A stretch of DNA of 64,000 nt from Thermoplasmatales archaeon I-plasma (GCA_001856825.1 ATMD01000002.1:62004-126003), one strand, 5' to 3'; positions 8,234 through 16,917 are shown, counted from the stretch's first letter. The notes: a model not told the origin generated them from the sequence alone. Made by a program: numbers and translations.

Positions 8234-9161
8234 GCTTCACTCTCTTTTCCACCGGCGGCTGTTGCCTGGGTTCATCCCCTGTGTAATGCTTTGAGGCCAT
8301 TGGATACGCCATCCCTGCACCCGCCCCTAGGCCCATACCGAGCCCCACCCCTGCACCGGCAGTTCCGCTGCTGTTCTTTGCGGCATCTACCATTGCCTGT
8401 CCAGCCTGATACTGTAGGTAGTTGGCTCCAACCGCCTTCATACTGGATCTGGTATCTATCGCTTTCTGTACTTCGTCAGGGAGGGAAATGTTGAGGCCTG
8501 AGATCTTGTTCAGTTCGACTCCGTATTGGTCAAATGCCGCTTTTGCTGAAGCAAGTACTGCTTCCTCTATATTCATAAGGTTAGACGGAAGGTCAAGAAC
8601 AGAGACACCCTGGTCCTTCATCTTGCCAAGGACGTTGTATATCAGCAGTACCACCTGATCCCTTATCCTCCCCTCAACGTCTGCGCTCGTTTCTATGTTG
8701 AATGTGCCTACGAACTGGTTTATGAATATTGATGGGTCAGAGATCCTGTACCTCATGTCACCGAACAGTCTCAGCATTACTATATCGAAATCCTTGTCCC
8801 TGAATGCGTATGGTTCCTTGGAACCAAACTTCCCATCGATGATTCTTCTCTGTAGGTAATAAACGTAAGCCTGCTGCTGAACACCGCTCAGTGCCTTGAC
8901 CAAGCCACCGACCACCGGTGCATTAAGGTCAGTCAGAGCATATCTTCCGGGCTTGTCAATGTACCATATTGCCTTTCCATCCCTGAAGAATACGGCTGTT
9001 TCGTCCTCCCTAACCACAGCATTATCATTAAGCCTTATGAGTCTTGGGACCTTCCACATTATGTTTCCCTGCTTGAATTGGTCCTCCCATTCAAATGTGG
9101 TAGAGCCAAATAAGCTTCCTCCCTTTGATGGAATGTCTGAACTCTTCTTCCCGAATGGCAT
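8211..9161 (-). CDS. SPFH-domain protein (YdjI / 'virion core protein'-like)
   Basis: A 316-residue SPFH (stomatin/prohibitin/flotillin-like) protein. Residues about 1-100 carry the FGKKSSDIPSKGGSLFGSTTFEWED and VREDETAVFFRDGK segments typical of the family; about 100-230 is the SPFH fold with helices of the FDQYGVELNKISGLNISLPDEVQKAIDTRSS type; a Gly/Ala-rich stretch (GTAGAGVGLGMGLGAGAGM) then links to what should be zinc ribbons. The ORF ends in QVPKVPG, an out-of-frame reading of KCPKCQ. Relatives occur in small operons with zinc-ribbon and coiled-coil proteins and are thought to act in membrane stress or scaffolding. It starts 1 nt from the end of the upstream gene. Confidence 0.85.
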   Translation of the reverse strand: MPFGKKSSDIPSKGGSLFGSTTFEWEDQFKQGNIMWKVPRLIRLNDNAVVREDETAVFFRDGKAIWYIDKPGRYALTDLNAPVVGGLVKALSGVQQQAYVYYLQRRIIDGKFGSKEPYAFRDKDFDIVMLRLFGDMRYRISDPSIFINQFVGTFNIETSADVEGRIRDQVVLLIYNVLGKMKDQGVSVLDLPSNLMNIEEAVLASAKAAFDQYGVELNKISGLNISLPDEVQKAIDTRSSMKAVGANYLQYQAGQAMVDAAKNSSGTAGAGVGLGMGLGAGAGMAYPMASKHYTGDEPRQQPPVEKRVKQVPKVPG

Positions 9162-9683
9162 CTAAACACCCCCGTATAGCAGGGTCTCCCTGCTGTTGTT
9201 AAGACTTGTGATTGCGGATAAAGTCGCATTGATCCCCTGTAATTTGGATTGATCAATATTCCCGTTGGCGCAATTCTGGACGAATGCATTCATTAGATTC
9301 TGGAGGGATTGTATCTGCTCAAATATCTTCATGTCAAGGTCATAAAGCGAGGAAATTTTCTTTGCATCCACCCTGACGGGTGCGGAAATGCCTGAATAAC
9401 CCGTTCCATGATGTTTGATCGTCTCTGCTGCAGTTTGTATCCTTGATCTCAGGGCGCCTATTGATTCCAGCCCTGCAAATTTGCCAGAACTGACGAGGGA
9501 GCTTTCCCCCTCCTTCAGATTTGTAATAACATCCAGCATCTTCTTGTAAAGTTCGTCCTTTAGCATTACGTCTGCGTCCCGAAGATCCTCATTGACCCTA
9601 TACCCATGATAACCAGGGAACACCAGTTGGACCTTCTTTATGACACCTCTATCCTCGACGACTTGATCCCTTAAGTCGGTCAT
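9162..9683 (-). CDS. Conserved helical protein, first gene of the SPFH operon
   Basis: A 173-residue soluble, largely helical protein that I can place only by context. The N-terminal FPGYHGYRVNEDLRDADVMLKDELYKKM resembles the GY.GY..E..R.AD..LR motif seen in small proteins beside SPFH/zinc-ribbon genes in archaea and bacteria. The rest predicts as heptad-rich helices. It ends directly before the SPFH start and so is co-transcribed. Molecular function unknown. Confidence 0.75.
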   Translation of the reverse strand: MTDLRDQVVEDRGVIKKVQLVFPGYHGYRVNEDLRDADVMLKDELYKKMLDVITNLKEGESSLVSSGKFAGLESIGALRSRIQTAAETIKHHGTGYSGISAPVRVDAKKISSLYDLDMKIFEQIQSLQNLMNAFVQNCANGNIDQSKLQGINATLSAITSLNNSRETLLYGGV

Positions 9684-9870
9684 GTGGGTGTGAAGGGAAA
9701 ATCAGTCTAAATACTTTCCGCGGCCTCAGTTTGTTGTCGAGCCATGTTCTGGAAAACTAGCGGAGTTATCCCTTCAACTTGCTCTCCCCCTATAAATTTT
9801 AAATTCATCTAAAATCGTGTGTAGCGTGTATTCCTGACAACATTTAACATCTCGTTCTCGATACAGTTAT

Positions 9871-11205
9871 ATGAGAAATGAGGGGGAAAGCAGTGGCAAG
9901 AATTTTTCCGATCTTGCCATCAAGTACTCCAAGGAATATTTAGGGAAGATCCAGACAATGCTCAAGGTTCCGGTACACAACCTTAGTGACTTTTCTGTCT
10001 GGTACACCCCCGGTGTGGCAGCGGTATCTCTAGAGATAGCAAAGGACAAGGACCTCTCTTTCGACATGACCTGGAGGTGGAATGCAGTTGCGATAGTTAC
10101 GGATGGAACAAGAGTCCTTGGACTGGGAAATGTTGGACCCGAGGCCTCACTTCCTGTTATGGAAGGGAAGGGACTTATCTTCAAGTATCTGGGCGGCGTA
10201 GATGCAATTCCCATTCCTATAAATGTTCACGAAAGGGAACAGATGGTGAATGTTGTAAAAGCGATAGAACCGGCCTTCGGCGGAATAAATCTTGAGGACA
10301 TAGAATCACCAAAGTGTTTCTATCTGCTAGAAACGCTCAGAAAAGAAATGAACATACCTGTGTGGCACGACGACCAGCTTGGGACAGCTGGGGCAACACT
10401 CGCCGGGTTGCTCAACGCGCTAAAGATAACAGGAAGAAATGAAAGGGATACCAAGATAGTAGTTGTCGGATCGGGGGCGGCAAACATCGCTACGATAAAG
10501 CTATTCGAGGCTGCAGGTTTTGACATAGGCAATATTACGGCGGTAGATTCGCACGGAATTCTTCACCCTGAGAGGGAAGATATGGATGTCCTGATGAGGG
10601 ACAACCCATGGAAATATGACCTTGGCATCAGGACAAACAAGAGGAGAGTCACTGGCGATATTCCGGACGCAATGGAAGGAGCAGACGTACTCATTGCGGC
10701 GTCCAAACCGGGCCCTGGAGTAATAAAAGGGGAATGGATAAAGAAAATGGAGAAGAGGGCAATCGTGTTTGCACTCGCAAATCCTGTACCTGAGATTTGG
10801 CCTAGCGAGGCGAAGGAATATGGAGCTGAGATAGTGGGAACAGGAAGATCGGACTTCCCGAATCAGGTAAACAACAGCCTCGTTTTCCCAGGCGTATTCA
10901 GGGGAGCCCTGGACGCAAGGGTCAGAAGAATCAATGAACCGATGATAGTCAGGGCGTCAAAGGAGCTTGCTCTATTTGCAGAAGAAAAGGGGATCAATGA
11001 AAATTACATCATACCCACGATGCAGGAATGGGAGGTATTTCCCAGAATTGCTGCAGCAATAGCTGATGAGGGGGTAAAGGAGAATGTTGCAAGGGTTAAG
11101 ATGACGAAGGCAGAATTCTTTGACAGGGCAAAGGAGATCATATCCGGCAACAGGATGATGATAGAAAAAATGATGGACCAGGGACTTATAAAGAAGGTGA
11201 TATGA
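9871..11205 (+). CDS. NAD(P)-dependent malic enzyme
   Basis: Oxidative decarboxylation of malate to pyruvate, supplying NAD(P)H and linking the TCA cycle with gluconeogenesis. The short bacterial/archaeal form (444 residues) is seen: the WYTPGVAAVSLEIA malate-binding region (about 50), VTDGTRVLGLGNVGPEA, the metal-binding VWHDDQLGTA (about 167-176), and a Rossmann fold with VVVGSGAANIA (about 198-208). The ATG at 9871 fits the family N-terminus. Divergent from the SPFH operon. The GNAT gene overlaps its stop by 4 nt. Cofactor preference cannot be told from sequence. Confidence 0.95.
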   Translation: MRNEGESSGKNFSDLAIKYSKEYLGKIQTMLKVPVHNLSDFSVWYTPGVAAVSLEIAKDKDLSFDMTWRWNAVAIVTDGTRVLGLGNVGPEASLPVMEGKGLIFKYLGGVDAIPIPINVHEREQMVNVVKAIEPAFGGINLEDIESPKCFYLLETLRKEMNIPVWHDDQLGTAGATLAGLLNALKITGRNERDTKIVVVGSGAANIATIKLFEAAGFDIGNITAVDSHGILHPEREDMDVLMRDNPWKYDLGIRTNKRRVTGDIPDAMEGADVLIAASKPGPGVIKGEWIKKMEKRAIVFALANPVPEIWPSEAKEYGAEIVGTGRSDFPNQVNNSLVFPGVFRGALDARVRRINEPMIVRASKELALFAEEKGINENYIIPTMQEWEVFPRIAAAIADEGVKENVARVKMTKAEFFDRAKEIISGNRMMIEKMMDQGLIKKVI

Positions 11206-11684
11206 ACATGGAAGGAATAAAAATAAGAGACTTGAAGAAGGAAGATTTGAAGGAAGCAACAAATCTGGTGATGAGGCTCAAGAAGTTCAATTCAGAACAC
11301 GACCCGCTTTTCACAGTATCGGAAGACCTAGAGAAGAACGTCAGGGAGTATCTGGAAAGTGCAATAGAACTGGAAACAAGGGATGTCCTGGTTGCTGACA
11401 AGAACAAGAAGATTGTAGGTGTAATAATGGGTGAAATCCACAGCAGACCATTTTATCAACCCAGCAAGGAGCTCAGGGTGACAGAGATATACTTACTTCC
11501 TGAATTCAGAAAGGGGGGACTCGGGAAAAAGATGCTTGACGCGTTGATCGAGAAGGAAAGGGGGAAGAGCTGCAACATAATAACTGTAGAGTTTCCATCA
11601 GAAAATCTTCTGGCTCACAAATTCTACACAAGCCTAGGTATGAGAAGCATCCTCTCCATATACGGCAAGAAGTTCGAGAAGTAA
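11202..11684 (+). CDS. GNAT-family N-acetyltransferase
   Basis: A 160-residue GNAT enzyme. Motif A, EIYLLPEFRKGGLGKKMLDAL (about 92-112), is the acetyl-CoA pyrophosphate loop in R-x-G-G-L-G form, and motif B is NLLAHKFYTSLGMR (about 135-148). The start overlaps the malic enzyme stop in ATGA, so the two are translationally coupled. No residues identify the acceptor; it may be a protein N-terminus, amine or metabolite. Confidence 0.88.
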   Translation: MNMEGIKIRDLKKEDLKEATNLVMRLKKFNSEHDPLFTVSEDLEKNVREYLESAIELETRDVLVADKNKKIVGVIMGEIHSRPFYQPSKELRVTEIYLLPEFRKGGLGKKMLDALIEKERGKSCNIITVEFPSENLLAHKFYTSLGMRSILSIYGKKFEK

Positions 11685-11730
11685 GAGGAATCTACCGCTG
11701 CGAAAATACCTCCGCAGGATACTGCAGTTT

Positions 11731-11751
11731 CTTGACAGCTAAAGCGTCAAG
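11731..11751. terminator. Inverted repeat between convergent genes
   Basis: CTTGAC, nine bases, then GTCAAG: a 6-bp stem in the 118-nt gap between the ends of the GNAT gene and the convergent DUF1634 gene. It may mark transcript ends on both strands. No strong T tract follows, so confidence is low. Confidence 0.3.
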
Positions 11752-11802
11752 TAGCTTGACCAAGTACCGATTTGCAGACTACTTGCCATCGTTCTTTCCA
11801 GT

Positions 11803-12216
11803 CTATGCGATAAATTTCGAAAGGTAGAGCGATATGAGCAATATGACGAATACTACTGACGCAATTGCAACAAATGTTCTATCCCTCTCCTTCGCGTATA
11901 TGAGAATCTGCAGGAATATCCTTCCTATTGGAGACAGTATCAGAAGAAGTATTCCCAGCTCAATGATTGCAAATGCCCTGAATTTTATGACACCCACCGA
12001 GATTGTACCGAGAAAGTGTGGGAAGACATTCGTATTGATCCCACCAGATTTAAAGAGGACATCCAGAGGGACGGTAAAATAGCCTGATGAACCTGTCACT
12101 AGATAGTCCACCACTCCTATGATTATTACCACAAGCGAAATCAAAACGCTCCAGATCAGGTAGAGAGAGAGGATCCTTGAAGAGACGTCTTCCTCCTCTT
12201 CCTTCTCCCTTTCAAT
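11803..12216 (-). CDS. DUF1634 membrane protein with non-standard start
   Basis: Small three-helix membrane protein of the DUF1634 family, which regularly accompanies TauE/SafE permeases as a likely partner subunit. The ORF track starts it at TTG 12144, cutting into the first helix. The frame continues upstream as EIEREKEEEEDVSSRILSLYLIWSV, a charged N-terminus and full helix, but has no ATG, GTG or TTG back into the end of the permease gene. The best-placed codon is ATT at 12216, six bases after AAGGAG. I chose that as a provisional start; TTG 12144 or a lost start codon are alternatives. Confidence 0.7.
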   Translation of the reverse strand: MEREKEEEEDVSSRILSLYLIWSVLISLVVIIIGVVDYLVTGSSGYFTVPLDVLFKSGGINTNVFPHFLGTISVGVIKFRAFAIIELGILLLILSPIGRIFLQILIYAKERDRTFVAIASVVFVILLISLYLSKFIA

Positions 12217-12245
12217 TTCCGTCTCCTTCTTTCCCCTTTCCTGTT

Positions 12246-13100
12246 CTAAAGTCGTATTCCCACCCCGTTCAGCAACATTTCTACTGCAACAACGACTATG
12301 ATGATTGCAAATACGAGCCTTACAGTAGAGCCCTTTGTCTTGACCAGCAGTCTAGCCCCCACAACTGCACCTATTAGGACCCCTATTGCAACAGGAGCTG
12401 CAATATATGGGTTTACGTAGCCATTGAAGAAATAAATACCAGCGCTTGCGGCAGCTGTCATGCCTATCATGAAGTTTGATGTCGTGGTGGAGACCTTGAT
12501 CGGCAGCTTCATGAATGTATCCATGGCTATGACTTTGAAAACACCCGATCCTATCCCAAGCAATCCAGAAAGAATTCCTGCCACCAACATCATTGCAGAG
12601 CCGCTTTTGACGCCAGCAACATTGTAAGTTACCTCTTTCCCTAGTTCCATGTTGTGATAGTGTGAATTCAGTGAGAGCCTTTCTGCAATCGGGTCATTCT
12701 TTACCGAGCTTGGCTGGTTGACTTCCCCAAACTTCTTCAATAACGGCATAACTGAAATCAGGAGGACTATTCCAAACACCAGATATATTATTCGTGTAGG
12801 TGCGATATGCTCAAGAAAGGCTCCCAGTATTGCACCAGTTGTAGTGAACAGTACTAGAAATGTACCTACCCTTATATTTGATATCTTATCCTTCACGTAT
12901 GCTGATGCTGAGCCGCTGGAGGTTGCTATTACAGATATTATAGATGCACCAATGGCTAGAGAGATTGGAACATGAAAATAAAGCGTGAGGAACGGGACTA
13001 TCAGGACTCCTCCTCCCAGGCCTGCCATAGATCCTATAATCCCGGCAAAAAAAGCAGCTACTAATATTAATAGAATATAATAGAGAGTTAAGTCCAACAC
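12246..13100 (-). CDS. TauE/SafE-family anion permease
   Basis: A 284-residue membrane protein with about eight helices. The first repeat begins with FFAGIIGSMAGLGGGVLIVPFLTLYF and the second with GILSGLLGIGSGVFKVIAMDTFMKLP, the two G-rich half-repeats that define this family. Members export or import sulfite, sulfonates, sulfoacetate or other organic anions; with sulfide-oxidising genes elsewhere in the window a sulfur compound is possible but not shown. ATG at 13100. Forms an operon with the DUF1634 gene downstream. Confidence 0.9.
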   Translation of the reverse strand: MLDLTLYYILLILVAAFFAGIIGSMAGLGGGVLIVPFLTLYFHVPISLAIGASIISVIATSSGSASAYVKDKISNIRVGTFLVLFTTTGAILGAFLEHIAPTRIIYLVFGIVLLISVMPLLKKFGEVNQPSSVKNDPIAERLSLNSHYHNMELGKEVTYNVAGVKSGSAMMLVAGILSGLLGIGSGVFKVIAMDTFMKLPIKVSTTTSNFMIGMTAAASAGIYFFNGYVNPYIAAPVAIGVLIGAVVGARLLVKTKGSTVRLVFAIIIVVVAVEMLLNGVGIRL

Positions 13101-13140
13101 AGAGGGTTATCAGCACAATAGAGATTAATCTTACCCACCG

Positions 13141-13599
13141 TCAGTGGAAATTGATGTTATCCACGTACTTTGCCCTCTCTAGTACTTTGAACTTTGATAT
13201 TCCCCTTGGAATCTCAAGATTTTTCACATTGATTATGGATTCGACATAAGCTTCAAAATCCGCCTCCGTGATGTCCTTGAAAACAAGGTTCTGGATGTTC
13301 TTGAAAATTACCTTTTTGTTGTTCTTGGCCAGATCGGGCCCTGTGATGTCTATAGAACTAATGTCTTGGACAAAAGTAGACTTGCTGTCCATGACTGCCT
13401 GAATGAACTCTTCCCCCACCTTCTTTGTTTCTCCTGCTGCAGCCAGTAGAACCTTGAAAGCATCGTTTGTAATCTCACCAACTGTTTTACCTGTGTCGGT
13501 TGCGAGCCCCTTAACCCTTTCGTAAAGCCTCTTCTGAACGCCCTTTATTGAGATGTTCTCCGTATCTTTGTTGTCACTTCTTGTTTTGTCTTCTGCCAT
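13141..13599 (-). CDS. Conserved protein with ribbon-helix-helix-like N-terminus
   Basis: A 152-residue soluble protein. After a charged 17-residue lead, ISIKGVQKRLYERVKGLATDTGKTVGEITNDAFKVLL reads like a ribbon-helix-helix (strand, helix, turn, helix) DNA-binding motif. The C-terminal half (FVQDISSIDITGPDLAKNNKKVIFKNIQNLVFKDIT) is strand-rich and looks like a short stacked repeat. No known family recognised with certainty; I infer a lineage-specific regulator or nucleoid-associated protein. It lies between the hydrolase and TauE genes on the same strand. Confidence 0.65.
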   Translation of the reverse strand: MAEDKTRSDNKDTENISIKGVQKRLYERVKGLATDTGKTVGEITNDAFKVLLAAAGETKKVGEEFIQAVMDSKSTFVQDISSIDITGPDLAKNNKKVIFKNIQNLVFKDITEADFEAYVESIINVKNLEIPRGISKFKVLERAKYVDNINFH

Positions 13600-13646
13600 A
13601 TGGGCAAATTGTTTTCTGGAATATAAGATTTCTGGTTTTCCTAAAA

Positions 13647-14354
13647 TCAGGATTTCAGGAAACTATCAAACAGTTTCCCTACCAATTCTGGGAATTGTAC
13701 GTGGGGAACGTGACCTGCATTCTGAACTTCTTCGAACCTGCTTCCAGAAATGAGTTCCCCCAGCCTCCTTCCATTTTCCAATGGAATTACTCTATCTTTT
13801 GTTCCCCATATGATCAGGGTCTTCACTTGAAGTTTCTTAAGCTCTGACTCCTGTACCTTCCACCTGGAATCTGCATTATTCCTTACAATGCTCTCTATCA
13901 CTTCATCCGAATTCATTGAATTACTTTTTACCACCGCCCTAACGAAACTAGTTCTTTGTTCTTCCTGCATTTCACCCACCGTCCTGTTTATTCCCGCGCT
14001 GTCCTCCAGAATCAGTTTTTGTGGGCGTTTCCTGTCTATTGAGTAACGCATTGACACCCATCCTCCGTATGAATGACCTGCAAGTGAGAACTGCCCAAGG
14101 CCATTATATGAAATAAAGTCATCAATAATATCCTCCTGAACGGGGATGGTATATTCTATAGGAGGCTTATCTGATCTCCCATGCCCGAGAAGGTCCAGGA
14201 AATAAAGACCAAATGTTTCGTCGATATACTGGGCAATCTTCATCCAGGAATTTCCCGTCCCCCCAAGTCCGTGGAGGAATATAACCGGTTTCTGGCCTTC
14301 CCGCTCTATGTATGAAACTTTGCCGTGTGATGAATTGAAACTCTTCCTAAGCAC
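13647..14354 (-). CDS. Alpha/beta-fold hydrolase
   Basis: A 235-residue serine hydrolase. The oxyanion-hole motif is HGLGGTGNSW (about 28-37), the nucleophile elbow is GHSYGGW (Ser near 95), the acid is in IIWGTKDRVIPL, and the catalytic His in NAGHVPHVQFPE. A lid region of about 60 residues separates strands 6 and 7. Esterase, lactonase or C-C hydrolase activity is possible; the substrate cannot be read from sequence. ATG at 14354, about 80 nt from the divergent DUF998 gene. Confidence 0.88.
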   Translation of the reverse strand: MLRKSFNSSHGKVSYIEREGQKPVIFLHGLGGTGNSWMKIAQYIDETFGLYFLDLLGHGRSDKPPIEYTIPVQEDIIDDFISYNGLGQFSLAGHSYGGWVSMRYSIDRKRPQKLILEDSAGINRTVGEMQEEQRTSFVRAVVKSNSMNSDEVIESIVRNNADSRWKVQESELKKLQVKTLIIWGTKDRVIPLENGRRLGELISGSRFEEVQNAGHVPHVQFPELVGKLFDSFLKS

Positions 14355-14435
14355 GGGGAAAGAGGTTCACTCCTGATATATCTTTTCTCTAGGCACTTCC
14401 ACTAATTATATAAGGGAATAGAATCATACTCATAC

Positions 14436-15008
14436 ATGGAAAAGATAGCTTCAAGGAAGAGCCTGAATGTTGCAGGCGCCCTACTTTTCATTTTCTCTGT
14501 CCAGTTTGTAATAATGCTTTTTGTGACGGAGGCCCTTTACCACAACTACAGCATAGCTAATAATTACATAAGCGATCTAGGTGTAGGCCCTACAGGATGG
14601 CTTTTCGACACATCTATCGTACTTCTTGGGTTGGCAGTCATCTCCTCTTCTTATTTCATCTACAGGGGATTCGATGTCAAGGTCTTTCCGATACTGGTAG
14701 CCCTGACTGGCCTTGGTGCTCTCCTCGTCGGAATATTCAATGAGAATTTTGGCCACATACACGGGTACGTATCTGATTTCACCTTCATTCTGGGCCCGCT
14801 TACCGCAATCTATGCATTCAGGTATGAGAACTCTCCCTTCAAGTTCTTCTCTGTGGTCCTGGGAATAATATCATACTTCGGTATTTTCATGTTCATGTAC
14901 ACTAATTCCATCCTTGGTGTCGGCGGATGGGAAAGACTGATCGTTTACCCTTTCCTTCTCTGGGGGGTCGGATACGGGGCTTTCCTGATGGGGCTGTCAA
15001 GCAAATAG
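14436..15008 (+). CDS. DUF998 membrane protein
   Basis: A 190-residue protein with six hydrophobic helices. YSIANNYISDLGVGPTGWLFDTSI (about 37-60) and the NENFGHIHGYVSDFTFILGP segment carry the polar residues conserved in the DUF998 family (N..SDLG and H...), which lie within the membrane. Function unknown. A TATA-like TTATATAAGG lies about 30 nt before the ATG, so it is probably a leaderless single gene. Confidence 0.8.
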   Translation: MEKIASRKSLNVAGALLFIFSVQFVIMLFVTEALYHNYSIANNYISDLGVGPTGWLFDTSIVLLGLAVISSSYFIYRGFDVKVFPILVALTGLGALLVGIFNENFGHIHGYVSDFTFILGPLTAIYAFRYENSPFKFFSVVLGIISYFGIFMFMYTNSILGVGGWERLIVYPFLLWGVGYGAFLMGLSSK

Positions 15009-15046
15009 TGAGTTAGAACGGAATAATTACAAAAATGGTTGTTTAG

Positions 15047-16210
15047 TTAGACTAGCCGTTCATTACCGTCATCCGTGCCCTCGTCAGATAGGCCAAGGGT
15101 CTTCACGTTGGGAAGGCTATTCCCTATGATTCCCTGAAGGTCCCCGAACATCCCTGAAAAATTCACTATTGTTCTCTCTATCTCCCTTGTTCGTTTAGCC
15201 CACTGCCTTTCCATAGACCTTCTCTCTGCATCAATGTCATTCTTCATCCTCACTATTCCATCCGCCACCGCTTCCACCCTCTGCCTGAATTGCGTGCTTG
15301 TAAGGTATCTGTACAGAATTTCCTTGGTTTCGTTGCTTCCCTCTCCCAGCCTCTTTTGGCGTGCCAGCTCAATGAGGTTCATCCTTGCAATCATGGCAAG
15401 AGGAATGGCATCCTCAAATCTGGTGACGAGTATTCCGTCTCTAGTTCCAAATGTAGCTATTTCCCTCGGTAGCGTCTTTGTGACTATGATCCCAACTTCC
15501 GCGCCATGTTTCACCATGTCCTCCTTTAGTTTAACAATCCATTCCTCGCTCCAGTCCTTTGTCCTCTTTGCCTCCCATGCAATTCTGCCGGATTCCATTC
15601 CTGAAGAATTCCTGACAACCTGAATGATGTCCGGTCCCTTTATTCCCTGAGGGACAGGCTCCAATGAGTCGTAGGGGAAGGCTGCTCTTATCCTGTCCTC
15701 CAATGCACCTTCTAGCACTTCACCCTGAGTCTGCTGAGACTCCTGTTCCAGTTTCTGGTTAAGTTCCTGCACCTTCTTCATCAAACCATCAATTTTCTTC
15801 TGGTTTTCCCTCCTCTCAAGGTTGTATTCATCATCAAGCTCTTTCCTTACCCTTTCCCGAATCCTCTTGCGCTCCTCCTCCATCTGTCTTTCGGAGGACA
15901 GTTTCTGTTCGCGGACCAATTCCTCCATTTCCAGCCTTTTCTTTCTTTCCTCGCTTTCCATTCTTCTTGCCTCCTGAAGGTGTTTCTCCTTTACATTGAT
16001 CTTGTCTTCCATCTCGGCTATCTTCGAGCTCAGTTCCTCACCTATCTCCTCCTTCATCTTCCCCCTTTCCTCTGACAGCTTCCTTTCAAGGTCCAATCGA
16101 AGCTTCTTTTCGTAAAGCTCCCTGACTTTGGACTCAATTGATTCTCTCAGAGCAGCGCTGACAGGGATCTCCGCACCGCAATTGGGGCAGGTTAAAGTGT
16201 CTTCAGCCAT
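15047..16210 (-). CDS. DUF2130 protein: zinc knuckle, coiled coil and nuclease-like C-terminus
   Basis: A 387-residue protein. TCPNCGAEIPVSAALRESIESKVRELYEKK at the N-terminus is the DUF2130 signature, followed by a Glu/Lys/Arg-rich coiled coil (about 35-165). The C-terminal domain contains GPDIIQVVRNSSGMESGRIAWEAKRTKDWSEEWI, a D...ExK arrangement reminiscent of PD-(D/E)xK nucleases. DUF2130 proteins have no settled role; a DNA-handling function is inferred from the nuclease-like core and long coiled coil. Transcribed alone. Confidence 0.82.
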   Translation of the reverse strand: MAEDTLTCPNCGAEIPVSAALRESIESKVRELYEKKLRLDLERKLSEERGKMKEEIGEELSSKIAEMEDKINVKEKHLQEARRMESEERKKRLEMEELVREQKLSSERQMEEERKRIRERVRKELDDEYNLERRENQKKIDGLMKKVQELNQKLEQESQQTQGEVLEGALEDRIRAAFPYDSLEPVPQGIKGPDIIQVVRNSSGMESGRIAWEAKRTKDWSEEWIVKLKEDMVKHGAEVGIIVTKTLPREIATFGTRDGILVTRFEDAIPLAMIARMNLIELARQKRLGEGSNETKEILYRYLTSTQFRQRVEAVADGIVRMKNDIDAERRSMERQWAKRTREIERTIVNFSGMFGDLQGIIGNSLPNVKTLGLSDEGTDDGNERLV

Positions 16211-16365
16211 GAATTATCAAGCTTCCGTTACTATTAATCCTTTTTTAGGGGGGATGAAAGAAACTGATAAGTGGTGAATGTGATTCCAGTACTGGCATCC
16301 TGGACAAGAAATCAGCAATCTTTTAATAAATCATTTTTCTTCCCCCAAACGGTGGAGGTGCGCCA

Positions 16366-16883
16366 ATGTCGATCAAGAGAAGGCCGGATGACGATGAGGA
16401 CGACGAGGATGATGATGATTTCTGAACCCAGTCCTGAGAATGGGCTCAATCAAGGACATTGATGACATAGCCAAGGTAGAGAACAGGGCATTCGGAAGCC
16501 ACGCTTATGATTACTCAGCATTGAAGTACATGCTTGGTATTGCCAATTCTATTACCACAGTGGCAACAGTTGATGGAAGTATTGTTGGTTACGCGAGCAT
16601 TTTCTTCAGGAAAAACTCGAAGATATCTCATCTAGAAAGCATTGCAGTAGACCCGGAATTCCAGAATGCAGGCATTGGGAGGATGCTGATGGACGAGGTT
16701 GAAAGGATATCACTGGAAAAGAACTGCTCACTGATAGTTTTGGAGACATTCGAGAAGAATGTTTCTGCCCTGAAACTTTATGAAAGAAGCGGCTTTAAGG
16801 CGAAGGAAGTGGTCCAGGATTACTATCATATTCCCTTTGATGGATCCCGGAACGCCATAAGGTTTGAAAAGAAAATAAAGTGA
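16366..16883 (+). CDS. RimI-like N-acetyltransferase with acidic leader, apparent -1 frameshift
   Basis: The called ORF (ATG 16440, 147 residues) is a GNAT enzyme close to ribosomal-protein or N-terminal acetyltransferases: IKDIDDIAKVENRAFG, acetyl-CoA loop VDPEFQNAGIGRMLMDEV, and NVSALKLYERSGFKAKEVVQDYYH. The first beta strand (VLRMGSIKDIDD) extends upstream of that ATG. An ATG at 16366 with a strong GGAGGTG site opens MSIKRRPDDDEDDEDDDDF and stops at 16425. A -1 slip, or one missing T in GATTTCTG at 16419-16421, would fuse the acidic leader to LNPVLRMGSIK in frame. Either a 5' coding break or a tiny separate ORF with a downstream start. Confidence 0.7.
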
Positions 16884-16917
16884 AATCATTATTTAGGCAT
16901 TTTCAATAGAGTAAGGA

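Noticed and set aside
15234-15623. 129-residue plus-strand ORF opposite the DUF2130 gene
   Set aside because: Shadow frame; the minus strand has a complete family protein.
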